Source: Reticulitermes lucifugus (lineage: Eukaryota; Arthropoda; Insecta; Blattodea; Rhinotermitidae). From it: DNA of 64,000 nt. A program made the translations under genes and the position numbers. Shown here one piece after another: positions 33,153 through 44,092 of this stretch. The stretch is from NCBI GenBank assembly GCA_026260175.1, contig JAKCWW010000902.1:15943-79942 (forward strand), read 5' to 3'. A model generated the notes under the pieces. It searched no databases. It had not been told where the DNA came from and was given only the letters and a program-made list of their open reading frames with translations. Numbering within the stretch: position 1 is the stretch's first letter; the number at the start of each line of letters is the position of its first letter.

Positions 33153-36100
33153 ACGTGCAATTTTATAATATTATGACACATTTATCTCTAAAAATTTCAA
33201 TCACCAAAAGACTGAAGTAGTGTCAAGTCCCAAAATGTCTGTTTATCAAATATAGGCGTATCTCAAACAACGGTATATGCCCAATAAAAAAGGTCACTAT
33301 TTACAGTCCTCGGCGCAAATTTGACAATTTATAAAGAAATTCACTGTAACGTCAGAAAAGTATTCTGCTCTTTTGAAGTCTAAAGTGTTGGTTTATGTTA
33401 ACATAACTGACTATTCCGTGTCCATAAAAGAGAAAGGATTATAATTGTACGTATTAGGTACATAGTCGTCCATCAATAGGAATAGCCTATTATCATCAGA
33501 CTAGTGAATTTCTCACTGGAGCCTGTCTCAGTAATATGTACGAAATGTGTTTTCATAGCGTAAGAACTCATGATAGTTTATCCGTGCTGGAAAGGGCCCC
33601 GTGACAAAGTGAATTTTGACATGTCATAATAACGCTTGTCTTCGAGACATGTGGTAGAAGGGGAAGAATCCCTCACACAAGGACCGACGCCTGCTGGTGT
33701 TTGAAAACTAAATTGTGTTTCCTGGGGGATACGACACTGTATACGAATATCTTATAGGGAGAGGGAAGATACAGATATTAAAACACATTTCATAAAAGAT
33801 TTGTGTTCCAAAAGTCCATGAAATCGTGGTTTGTCAATGTGTGATATAGACAGGCCAGAAACAATAGCACTTAAATAAGGAAAGGTAAGGGTCAGACAAG
33901 GTTCTTGTGACTATTGTAAAATAACAATGCCAAAAAGCCTATTAAAAATTCAAGCACATGAAAATTTAAATGTTTGAAATTTTTGTAAAAATTTTATAGC
34001 TGCCTTTCAAATTCACAGACCACTTACTTTATACTGCCATATTATACACGTTCAAGAAAGCTTTACGCAATTTTGCTTAAGTAATATTTAATGCCGAATG
34101 TTGTAGGATGTGTGAATTGTGTTCAGTTCAACCTAGTTATTTATCAAGTTGCTTTCGTTGGACGTGCCAAATTTAGGAACTAATTATACAAAGGTGTCCT
34201 GTTAATCTTTGGCAGCAAAGCACTGAAAGTCATGGTCGTCCTTTGGTTATAACGCAACTCGAGTCGGACGAGTCTCGTCGCAGAATTTACTTCGTCTATT
34301 GAGCCTAGAATTTGCATAACGCATTAGATATTAACCAATAAAGTCCTGAGTACTAAAGTTCATCTGAAACTGTAAATAAATATTTGCAATTTCCTTTCGA
34401 ATTTGATCGCTAAACATTTTTATTAGCTCCTATATTATAATAAATCTTAATTTTAAATTATAAGCCTTCAAGAAAGAAATAGACGTGAGATTTCAGGCTT
34501 CCGCCGCGGTGTAAAAGAGGTCTTCCCCCTTCAGTATCAATACTTAAACTTCTTGAATGTATTGTGACATGAAAAACGTATATATATACATATACGTACA
34601 TGAGCACACTCGTTAGACAACTTGACGCGAAACGTCGGTGATCAACAACCAACATACACTGCGTAAGAACCCAGAAGAAGGAAGAGCTGAAAGCAATATA
34701 TATTTTTGTCATACATGAATTAATTGCCAAGATTACTGTCTTCTGTTACGTCACAACTTGGCATTTGTTATATAGGTACTTGCGATTTGGAAGAACCTGT
34801 TACCTTCATGTCCACGGTAGTAGGAGGCAGCAGGTTTCTCTGAAATGTTGCTACATCTCTTATCAGACATTGTCTTGCCAAAGAGCCTACCTTTCACATT
34901 TAAGGCTCTGAGAACTTCAAAACTCGTAGGCCTCTGCGTTAATTAATTCTGTTTCTTTAAATAACACCGTGGTGCTACATAATTATAAAATGAATAATAA
35001 TACATAATAATGGATAGTGCATGCTTATCTGTGGTTACAAACACTAAGATAAATATTACATATCAGTGTAGGTTTAAAAGAACTTATCCGTTGTCTGAAG
35101 TAAAGATTATTTGTTGTCATTACTGCAGAATATGCTCCATTCAGTCACACAGCAATGTTGCATGTATAATTACATTAAACTTTTATTAAATTTCGTTACT
35201 TCTTTTGACATTAATGTGTCCTAATCACTTATGTACTTTCTTTCTCATAAACTTGATTACATATTTCTGCTACATATATGTCTGGCCAATAAAAAAGTGT
35301 ATTAAAATAATGTAAAGAAAATAGTACAAAACAAATTTATTAGTAATATTACATTTTTTGTAAATGCTTAGAATTTACAATATGGGAAAAATTGCAATAC
35401 ATTTGTATTAAACCTACAATTCATAGAGTAATATATATTGTTAATACGGCAAAGTTTGTAGTATATTCCCATGGAAAACCAAGCACATAACTTAACTACG
35501 AAACATTCAGAGTCTTTAAATATTTTCAGAATGTTATCTCAAATAATTGTCGAATATACATACCATAGGGAATGTTATTATTCCAAAAGTAATACATAAT
35601 CGGATGCTAGAAGCTTCGAAGTTGGATTCAGCTCGAATGGTTTCTCTCTAATTTAAATTTTCTTAAATACGTAGAACGAGAGCCTTTACCATAAAACACA
35701 CGTATTCATACAATGTTATCATAAAATTCGTAAGTATATTGTGACATATACAAATGCTTATATATCAGTATAGTTAATTCAACAAGCCGGAAATTGTTAT
35801 GAAAATTAACATTTGTTACTGGCTAAGAAGTATCATTGTATGATGTATCATTTCTAAATGTGTGCATATGTTGGAACTTATTTGCAGTTGTCATTATTCG
35901 GTCCGTTTACGGCATGAAATAATTTGTTTCTTTTACAGGAACAGGTGTGTATAACTAATAAATAAGTGGATAATACTGGACAAAGGAATTTTTACTTCAT
36001 CTGTAGAAATATTTTAAAGGCATGGAGCAACATTTTTCTTAACGTGCCATATGTGAGTGGAAGTGACTTTAAAGAGGTGGAAGTTACTGAAACATTGAGA

Positions 36101-37824
36101 GCAGAGAACAAACTCGTCTACAAATTATAGACCTATCATGTGATTTAGCTGTAACTAACTTATACATAATAATGATATATTAGTGTAATTGAGACAAAAA
36201 TATTTAGTCATTTTGTGTTGGTCCAAGCTGAAACAACGAAACAGCTATTCGGTATAAAACTAATGTAATAAAGATAAGAAAATATTGTGATTGAATCTTA
36301 AAGACTCACTTAAATTGTGCAAAGTATTTGCAGTGAAAGATGAAAGACAAGCCAGAAAAAAAATTTGATTGTATATTTTCCATACCAGTTCGTTTGAAGT
36401 AGAAATTAAATAATTTGGACTTGATCTGTGCATATGTATGTATATGTATTGAGACATATTTAGCCTATTTGATGTTACTTGAAACTATTTTAATTCAAGG
36501 CTGTTTTATAATCAATATCTTATTACATTTATCATCGGATCGCTCTGAATGCTAATAACAAACAGGAATGGCTTTATTTAAAATTACATTTATTTATGGC
36601 ATATTTTTGCAATGTTTTCATTTGTTGCACTCATCTACCATTAAACAGTCTTGAGTTAATGTATAAAAAAGACATTAAATAGAGAAGTTACAATAACAGT
36701 ACGCGATCTGAGTTATTAAATTCCTTTACATTAAAGGAAGAAGGGCAAAAAATCTTTTTTTGTAGTGACAGAATCTAATATAACTCTACTGTACAGATGA
36801 TAACGTCAAAGAATGGTATTTAATTAAACCAACTCTAAAATATTTACTTATTTTATGACTCAAGAGTTACGTAACCGACGAAGAGGGTGATCAAAATTCC
36901 TCATAAATTTAAGAAGGTGATATCCTAACAAGTAATTTTGTCACAGAATTCAAACCAAAGTTGACATCGTGCACAGAATTCCTTTCTTATTTTAATGGTT
37001 TGGATACATTTTAAATAAACGGATTTTTTGTGCATATCAAAAACAAATATAAAACTCAGCTGCGTGATGCGAAATGTCATTTGACTCACTTCATAACCTT
37101 ACGCGTTTATACGATTGCCAGTGTTTTGTAATATAATATAAAACAAGGGGATGCATTAGTATATTCTTTCCCCTTCTGGAAGGATTTTGCATTAAGTTCA
37201 ATAATCACTGTTACTAGACTTCCTTTCTTCCCCATTTGTGGGGTGGAATGATGAGCGTTGTAAACCACCCTTTTCCAGCACAGTCTCATCCCCCTTTACA
37301 GAGCTAATATATATTGGTTCCAACTCCACCCCTGTGTCCCTCAACATGGCCTGGGCGTAGCGAGATAAATACCAAGAAGGGTGGAAGTCCATGTAATAAA
37401 CTAAGTTATATTTGAACTCTGAACCCTTGTGGTGGAAGCAACAAGGATAGAGGTTACGTTAAATGTCTTGTATGTTGTCTGTGGAAGTTGGTGAGTGTGT
37501 GCTTAGTTCTGGAGATTATGTTGGGTGGAGTGATATATATATGCTGAAATTTGAAACCTCGTTGTTGATGCTGAAGTGCGTTTGGAAAAAGCAGCAAGTT
37601 TTAAAGCCCAGCATTATTATCCCAGTACTTCTTGTCTCCACAGAAGAGGACCCCAAAATTTAAAAAATGTAATCTTATGAACAGATAAGGCTGCGCAGCA
37701 AATAGTAAATGTTTTTCCCATCACATGACATAAGACACACTGTGATAAGGCAGATGCATGTTAAACTTCACACATCGACAATAATTTTAAAATGTAATTA
37801 CGACAGAATTTAGTTTTCATTTCT
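33153..37824. other. 4.7 kb AT-rich stretch
   Basis: Apart from the short repeat at 34600-34695 and the GGAGGCAGCAGGTTTCTCT block at 34826-34853, nothing is recognised. TATATA-rich sequence occurs near 34578-34596. No open frame resembles a protein domain. Confidence 0.5.
34600..34695 (+). repeat. Repeat sharing the GAAACGTCGGT...ACCCAGAAGA block with window start
   Basis: GCGAAACGTCGGTGATC is followed by CCAACATACACTGCGTAAGA and then ACCCAGAAGAAGG, matching the first 52 bases of the window in order and spacing. An upstream GAGCAC could pair imperfectly with GGTGATC to close a helix, as expected if this is a worn hammerhead-bearing retroelement end. The catalytic core itself is not recognisable. 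Confidence 0.45.
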
Positions 37825-37836
37825 CATAGAAAAGCA

Positions 37837-37994
37837 TGGGTACCGGGTCTATTCCACGGGGGTAAAGCGGCCGGGGCGTGGAGTTGACCACCCGCCCTCA
37901 TCTAGTGCCGGGGTTAAAGAGAGTAGAGCTATACCTCTACTCCCCTCTGGGCCTTCATGGCCTGTTCTAGGGAGAACTTTACCTTTATATTTAC
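37837..37994 (+). mobile_element. SINE type A, 5'-truncated insertion with target duplication
   Basis: The 3' half of type A (GGGGTAAAGCGGCCGGGG ... CTGGGCCTTCATGGCCTG) ends in TTTACCTTTATATTTAC. It is bounded by a perfect 12-bp duplication, CATAGAAAAGCA, at 37825-37836 and 37995-38006. The truncation therefore happened during insertion, as in incomplete target-primed reverse transcription, and not by later decay. Confidence 0.85.
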
Positions 37995-38006
37995 CATAGA
38001 AAAGCA

Positions 38007-40461
38007 AATAATTAAGGATCTTCAAAGTAAATGTAGCCTAAAGCAGGGATGTATGCTTGCTTTCCAAATTTAGACATTTGTATCTCCTAACCTTCGTTAA
38101 TACAGTCATCTTCTGACAATATTTAGCGAAAAAATACAGATTTGCCTCTGAGAAGAAATATGTTAACACCAGGAATAAAATTAATTCGTTATTATACAAT
38201 ATAAAATATAGTTTATGTTCTATATATTCCAAAAAATCTACACATGAGCACCGTAATGAAGTCGCTTCTTATTTTATTCCTCAACTTCATACAGTTGACC
38301 AAGGATTATTTCTCATTTAGAACTCCAGCTTTTTTCAGGAGAAGAAACCCCATTTTCCTGACCTGCTTAATTTTGAGACATATTAGCAAATACTCGTCTC
38401 CTTTTTTCTACACATTAAGATCTTCTATGTCAATGGTCTGCCGTTTCCATCTTGTTTCCTTGTCACATCAACCTTTACTTCATATTGCTGTGTGTCAATG
38501 ACCAACATTTCGTGAAGGTTAAAGTCCTTCCTTGCTACCATCTCCTTGACGGCTAAACCAGAGCAGATAGCTTCAGAGGCATAATCTGCCTTATTCGTCA
38601 AAGGCATTGTCATCCATGTAGTTAACACAATGACTCTAGTGATGGGGATACAGAAAGTCTGCGATTTGTCTGCTGTCAGGTTTTAACTCAGCCAGGATCC
38701 AACGTTCGGCCGGGGAGGAATTTTGTCAATTAATTATTATCGCGAGTTCCAAATATTACAAATATTTTGTTGAAGTGTACTTCATTGCAAGTTTTATAAA
38801 ATTAGAGAGCGTGGCTGCAATAGATAATATTAAAAGTATCATTGTTTTCTAATATTTTACCTGGTATTCTATTGTTTTTTTCTGTTCCACATTGTTACAA
38901 AATATTCACGTATATTCTAGAATCTTTGTACTTTCCAAAGCAAGTCTTCAGCATCTTAAATCTGAAGTAATTACTTTTAGCTCCGTAAATAAGTTTACGT
39001 TTCCTTCTTGCGGCAGGAAAATTTGATATGACACTGGTAATGATATACAGGCAACTGATTAAAGAACAATTTGCCTACAGCCATTTCAATAAGGTCCAAT
39101 TTATCTGTGTCAAATTTTCTGGTGTAGTTTTAATTTCTAGTCTATGTGTTATACCTATGTTTCATTTAGACCTGCATTTTGCAAATATTAATTATATTGC
39201 CACAGCTTTTCATGACATTACTGCAAGAGCCTTGTATTTTGAGCGAGTTTAAGCCCATCGTATTCTGCACCGTTTGCATAAACCACAAATGCTTTCTTTC
39301 ATTGAGCTTTTTCATACTCTTTCATCTGCAGTAAGACATAAAATGATGTCTGCAGCAAAGTAATAAACAAAATTTACCAAAATTATCTTTATTTGCAATA
39401 TACCACATAGCTTCACGGTACACACGTAAATTTAATTTAATTTATGTCCATGAGGCGAAAAGAGGAAATTTCCCGAAACTTATGAATATTCAACAATATT
39501 AGAGCAAACTTCTTGTGACGAATTTCACCCAAAGTAGACAATAATGTGGAAAGTAGAGATAGAAATTTATTGACAACACTATGCAAAATATAGCTTTCAC
39601 TGAGATGAGATGTCGAAACACTCAGTAAGTGAAAAAATATTTGACTTCTCCTGTACAGAATTATATTAAAATCGGAAGGAAAGTGTATAAGATAGGGCAA
39701 AATATCATATATGCCCTTACGTGCATTATGACTTACACCGTACTACTTTTACGACAAGTACAATTACTCAGCCGCGTTATGTGGAGATTTTTTATACCGA
39801 ATTTCACGCGGTCAATAAATAGGAAAGTAGAGGTAGAAATTCGTTTATTCCCTTAAGTAAGTAGAACTCACCAAGCCGATTTTCAGAAAATTAACACTTG
39901 TTCAAAATCTCTATGTGAAGAATTCCTATATGAATTTTATAAAAATGTGTCTTACAATTAGTTGGTGATGTCAGGTCTCAGAGGGAAGGAAAGACGGAAG
40001 GACAGAGACAACAGAAGGACAGGGACGGAAGGACACGGTCTCCACATAAGGCGTTCTCTTGTACTCCGTCAAAAACGCCTAAAACCACAAGTAGGTGTTG
40101 AACATAACCTTCATTAGGTAAAGACTAGCTCTCATATTTTTAACATTTTGACCATACAGAGTTTTTCTCACATTTTTCAAATCCGTAGAGGAATATGAAA
40201 CATTACCACTTAAATTTATTATATCTACATATTATAAGCAGAACGACTTTTGTTTATATAGGTCGAAATGCAATAAGACAATTTATCAGTATGACACAGG
40301 TCAAATGGGATGGAGATTACGGTAGCAAGTAAAGTGAATGGTTTATGGGCGAAAAAAAAGTATTTCAAATAAATTGTGTAGGCAAGAGTGATGTACACGA
40401 AAAGGATTTAAATGAAACCAAAAATTAATCCGTCAACACAACATATATTTTAACAATATCA
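38007..40461. other. Gene-free stretch
   Basis: Two similar short blocks, GAATTTCAC...GGAAAGTAGAG.TAGAAATT, occur near 39518-39575 and 39798-39842. There is some purine-rich GGACAG/GGAAGGAC repetition near 39985-40040. No gene recognised. Confidence 0.5.
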
Positions 40462-40505
40462 ACAGCTACAAGTTTCGGTTATATTAATAGCCATCTTTAG
40501 GCTGT
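40462..40505 (-). ncRNA. Hammerhead-ribozyme-like motif
   Basis: On the minus strand: helix I ACAGC/GCTGT pairs perfectly; the core is CTAAAGA (one change from CTGANGA, at G5); an extra T follows; helix II is GGCTAT with ATAACC (one mismatch); then GAAA, helix III ACTTGT closing on a TT loop, and A at the cleavage position. The layout is intact, but the changed G5 should abolish activity. Confidence 0.55.
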
Positions 40506-40972
40506 ACAACTGCAACATGTAGTAGGAGATTTCTGCACTTATATGTCAAAATCTCTTATCTTCTTCTGTAAAGCCCTATTTGGTTTTATTTGACTGTAAA
40601 CACACGGGGACGAATAGCTTTAAAAACGGATTTAAGTAAAATATCCGGATACAGAAACACATGGTAATTTCTAGCTCAAAATAAAAACATGTTGAAACAT
40701 TTTAATCTCTTAAACAAATTAGCTTATAATTTGAAACAGAATATTTGACTTAAGTACACAGACGATTTTGCATAAGGTATCATATTCCTGTTCTAACCTC
40801 ATACTGCACATGTCACTGAATTTCATCAATTCTCTAACATATGCAGAAGAGAATATATGCGAAAGCTCGAATCTATTTTGAATCTTCAACTTATAATTTG
40901 GACCTCAATCTAAAAATTAAACAACACTATATATCCTACAAGTTGCATTACTCTAAGTGCCTATCGCCCTGA
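40506..40972. other. Gene-free spacer
   Basis: AT-rich; nothing recognised. Confidence 0.4.
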
Positions 40973-41222
40973 AAGGTGAGGGTAAATATTTCCCTGTCCT
41001 TACCATGAAGGCATATAGGGGTAGTAGCTGCATAGCTCCACTTATTCTTAATCTCGACGTTAGATGAAGGTGAGTGGTCAACATTACGCCGCGTTCGCCT
41101 GACCTCAGGGAAAGAACCTCGGTTCCTGTTGAATAGGAGGGTGCACGAGCCCCAGAGCCATTCTGGACGTTTTGGAGAAGAGAAAGATATTTTCCCTATG
41201 CCGGGATTCGAACCTTGGACCA
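40973..41222 (-). mobile_element. SINE type A-like, degenerate
   Basis: On the minus strand a worn head with GGTTCGAATCCCGGC (near 41203-41217) leads to a middle with GTTGACCACTCACCTTC and a tail with TGCCTTCATGGTAAGGAC. Order and spacing match type A, but the sequence has diverged strongly, so it is an old copy. Confidence 0.65.
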
Positions 41223-41835
41223 TCAATGTGACACTACTATCTCTAAATTATTGCTAGTCACTTCTTGTTATAACGATATTAATTAAGTTCAAATCGAACA
41301 AGTAATTTCTTGCTTATGTGAATATTTAAGTAAATTCAGTGAGGCTTAGACTCAATATTTAAAGATACGTCCATATGAACCATAATTTAGGAACACCCAA
41401 GTTACTGTAATTTTAAGAAGCGGGGAGAACGTGATAATGCAAATTTAATTGTACTCTGTTTTTACGCAGTGTTGACTGGTAAATAGTTACAGTCCTTTAG
41501 AAGGGTTGTCTGTTTGCCAGACAATACGGCGTAATAGGCTAGGAAATTTAAAGTAAACTAAATAAAACAAAAAATTAATCAAATCCGAAGGCAAAACATA
41601 AGACCTCCTGTATTTGTTTCTCAAAACGAAAATTTACTTTCTTATTTTTCAAATCATTTGTAACATACGTTAGCATCAACAATACCATTCATTGTCTTAA
41701 ATTTGCAGAAGTACAAGAGTCTGATACAATGAAACGTCGTGTTTCATTGTATGATTATATTTTAAGATAATTTCTTGCAGAAAACATCAAAGATCTACCT
41801 GTAAACTCTAACAAGCCCACAAGAAATTGTAAAAT
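41223..41835. other. Gene-free stretch
   Basis: AT-rich, nothing recognised before the foldback element. Confidence 0.45.
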
Positions 41836-41906
41836 ATTGGACTACGTCAAATTAAATAAACCAACAAATGCACTATTTGATTACTTTAATGTAGTGTCTG
41901 TCTATA

Positions 41907-41950
41907 TAACCGTACACGTGTTTCGGACCTAGGTCCATCTTCGGGGGTTA
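41907..41950 (-). ncRNA. Hammerhead-like motif in left foldback arm
   Basis: On the minus strand: helix I TAACC/GGTTA; core CCGAAGA (U4 changed to C); extra T; helix II GGACC/GGTCC with a TA turn; GAAA; palindromic helix III ACACGTGT; A at the cleavage site. There are unpaired bases between helix I and the core. Confidence 0.55.
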
Positions 41951-42002
41951 CAGTATAGTTAAAACTACTAAAACAAGCACATATTAAGACAAATGTACAA
42001 TA

Positions 42003-42102
42003 NNNNNNNNNNNNNNNNNNNNNNNNNNNNNNNNNNNNNNNNNNNNNNNNNNNNNNNNNNNNNNNNNNNNNNNNNNNNNNNNNNNNNNNNNNNNNNNNNN
42101 NN
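42003..42102. other. Assembly gap (100 N)
   Basis: Exactly one hundred n, the conventional size for a gap of unknown length. It begins at the inner end of the foldback's left arm. Confidence 0.98.
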
Positions 42103-42254
42103 GTGTACATTTTACAACTTTAATCAAGGTTTTAATTAAGTATATACATATTTATGTTTTACATTTTATTCAGAAAATCCTACCACAATAGTGGTATGAG
42201 AGTATTGTACATTTGTCTTAATATGTGCTTGTTTTAGTAGTTTTAACTATACTG

Positions 42255-42298
42255 TAACCCCCGAAAATGGACCTAGGTCCGAAACACGTGTACGGTTA
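42255..42298 (+). ncRNA. Hammerhead-like motif in right foldback arm
   Basis: Mirror of the left-arm motif. Helices I, II and III are identical, but the core reads CCGAAAA, so G8 has also been lost. This is the more damaged of the two. Confidence 0.5.
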
Positions 42299-42403
42299 TA
42301 TAGACAGACACTACATTAATGTAATCAAATAGTGCATTTGTTGGTTTATTTAATTTGATTCATAGAAATGCACGGTGATAACAGTGTGAAATTGGACTAC
42401 GTC

Positions 42404-42949
42404 CTCAGCACAATTCAAATTCCCATCCGAATATTTAATTGCCAGACACTTCCTGCACTATAAATGATGTTGCATTAAAGATCAGGATCTGCCACTAAAA
42501 GAAATTTAATGTTTTATATGGCTATTATTTGTCTTCGTTCCTCCATATAGGAATTCAATTCACTATACGAAAAATGATGAAAAACAAGGCAAGTTTCTTT
42601 CTGATAGGAAAATATGAATCATGGTGTATGGCGGTGTGACGTCAGGCTTGAAAGCATTTCACTTAGGAATCAAAATTCATCAAATTCATGGGTCAGTATT
42701 TAGGCAGCAGGAATCAATCTTCATGTACAGTTTCAGTCTGAACCCAACCCATCTATTAGGCCATTTATTTATCTCCGTTGCGTGCTATTGATCACACGAT
42801 ATTTTGTCACTTGGGCGACATAAATAACCGCAGCAGCCCCGCCCTCTCAAACCATAATCTGCCTTTCTCTGTACTAGGAACAAAAGTGACATATAAGGGA
42901 AATCTTTGTTGCACCTATTACGTGCTATTAAGCAAAGTACACATTATAG
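42404..42949. other. Gene-free stretch
   Basis: Nothing recognised until LINE similarity begins. Confidence 0.4.
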
Positions 42950-43281
42950 TTTTGCGTATTGTTACGCGAGGGTGTGAAACTTCGTCTCTTACATTAAAGG
43001 AAATTGCTGAGGCTGAGGCGGTTTGAGACTAAGGTGCTGAGCAAGGTGTTTGTATCTAAGAGTGAGGCAGTAACAGGAGACTCGAGAAAGCTGCATAATG
43101 ACGAGCTTAAAGATGTGTGCTCTAGACTACGTGATATATTATTAGAGTAGTCAGATCAAAGAAGATAAGATAGGCGGGGCTTTTAGTACGTATGGGGACA
43201 AGAGAAATATGTAAAAAATTCTGGTGGAAAACCTTATGGAAAAAGGCCACTTTGAAAGTCTAGGCCTAAGTTAGAAAATAA
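42950..43281 (+). mobile_element. LINE group 2, 5' piece of an interrupted copy
   Basis: Translation gives GCETSSLTLKE (compare GCETWSLTL in many insect non-LTR polyproteins), then in other frames pieces like LHNDEL and AGLLVRMG. The similarity breaks at the foldback insertion and resumes at 43561. The final TTAGAAAATAA (43271-43281) is the left target duplication. Confidence 0.7.
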
Positions 43282-43370
43282 ACCTAATATCATTCTTTCC
43301 GTATATTTTATTTTGTATGTTTATTGTCCGGCGATTGTACACTTTTATTCACTATTAATTTGTGAAACAC

Positions 43371-43415
43371 AGTTCTTCATGTTTCGAACCTTATCCCGGT
43401 TCATCTTCAAGGACT
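43371..43415 (-). ncRNA. Hammerhead-like motif in left arm
   Basis: On the minus strand: helix I AGTCC/GAACT (one mismatch), core TTGAAGA (C3 changed to T), extra T, helix II GAACC/GGTTC with a 7-nt loop, GAAA, and a worn helix III ACATGA. It is the damaged twin of the intact right-arm motif. Confidence 0.5.
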
Positions 43416-43452
43416 TCAGTATTTTAAATTACACTGCAATTTAAAATACTGA

Positions 43453-43497
43453 AGTCCCTGAAGATGAACCGGGATTAGGTTCGAAACATGTAGGACT
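43453..43497 (+). ncRNA. Hammerhead ribozyme candidate (complete core)
   Basis: Helix I AGTCC (43453-43457) pairs exactly with GGACT (43493-43497). The core CTGAAGA (43458-43464) fits CTGANGA, followed by one extra T (43465). Helix II is GAACC/GGTTC with loop GGGATTA. GAAA (43483-43486) is followed by palindromic helix III ACATGT (43486-43491) and A at the cleavage position (43492). Every invariant hammerhead residue is present. An additional residue after A9 is known from some natural hammerheads. The very short helix III suggests activity as a dimer, as described for Penelope-like elements. Cleavage is inferred, not shown. Confidence 0.65.
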
Positions 43498-43560
43498 GTG
43501 TTTCACAAATAAATAGTGAATAAAAGTGTACATTCGTCGGACAATAAACTTAGAAAATAA

Positions 43561-43715
43561 TATTAAAGAGGAATTTAATGGAATAGGGTGGGAAGAATTT
43601 AAATGGGTTATTCTGGCTCAGGGTAGGGAAAAGTGGAGGGCTGTTTTGAACAATGTAATGAACCTGCTGGTTCCGTAAAATGCGGGTATTCCTTGACTAC
43701 GTGAACTTCTCAAGA
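43561..43715 (+). mobile_element. LINE group 2, 3' piece of the interrupted copy
   Basis: Resumes the LINE after the foldback. Pieces like EEFNGIGWEEF and KWRAVLNNVMNLLVP precede the stop and AAATGCGGGTATTCCTTGAC, the same terminal block as at 15060-15350 and 28556-28935. Confidence 0.75.
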
Positions 43716-43856
43716 GAGACTCTGCCCCATGGCTTAATTACTTACTTGAATGTACGATATGCTGATGATAAACTTCCACAAATACATTCTGTAAATATAT
43801 TTGGTGTCACCTTTTTCTAATTTATGTTTCGTTTATAATATAAAATATGATAAGCG

Positions 43857-44092
43857 GTGCAGTTGGTCGAGACACTGCGCCACAAGACAGGAGTATTCGG
43901 GTTCATTTCGCAGTAGGGTTCTTGGAAAATTTCCAAGTGACCTGTTCCTTCTATCCGCATTTACTCAGCGTCTAACAGAATGTCAAATGCCGAGTGTCAA
44001 AGTAAGGAAATGAAGCCCCACATTCCATCCCTCCTCTGAGTCTTCATGACTTGTTACGGTAAAGCTGAATACATTTACCTTTAATTTTTGTT
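43857..44092 (+). mobile_element. Mosaic SINE: type B head, type A tail
   Basis: The head GCGGTGCAGTTGGTCGAGAC and CACTGCGCCACAAG match type B. The tail CTCTGAGTCTTCATGACTTG followed by CATTTACCTTT matches type A. Sequence is worn throughout. Template switching between SINE types, or an ancestral type before the two separated, would both explain it. Confidence 0.6.

Larger units (their letters stand above)
41849..42390. mobile_element. Foldback element with 155-bp arms around an assembly gap
   Basis: The arms 41848-42002 and 42203-42357 are near-perfect reverse complements, running from CAAATTAAATAAACC to TACAATA. A 13-bp direct duplication, ATTGGACTACGTC, at 41836-41848 and 42391-42403 marks the whole as one insertion. 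A gap of exactly 100 N (42003-42102) starts where the left arm ends. Each arm holds a hammerhead-like motif, in opposite orientation. No coding sequence remains. I read it as a non-autonomous relative of Penelope-like elements; a plain inverted duplication of a retroelement end is the alternative. Confidence 0.75.
43282..43549. mobile_element. Foldback element, 112-bp arms, inserted in a LINE
   Basis: Arms 43319-43430 and 43438-43549 are reverse complements with few mismatches, around the 7-nt centre ACACTGC. A left-side extension of 37 bp is not repeated on the right. An 11-bp duplication TTAGAAAATAA (43271-43281, 43550-43560) flanks it, and the host LINE continues on both sides, so the borders are exact. 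Both arms contain the hammerhead-like motif. There is no coding capacity. Confidence 0.85.

Noticed and set aside
39505-39850. Direct repeat GAATTTCAC...GGAAAGTAGAG
   Set aside because: Two loosely similar 50-bp blocks only; similarity is too low to exclude chance in AT-rich DNA.
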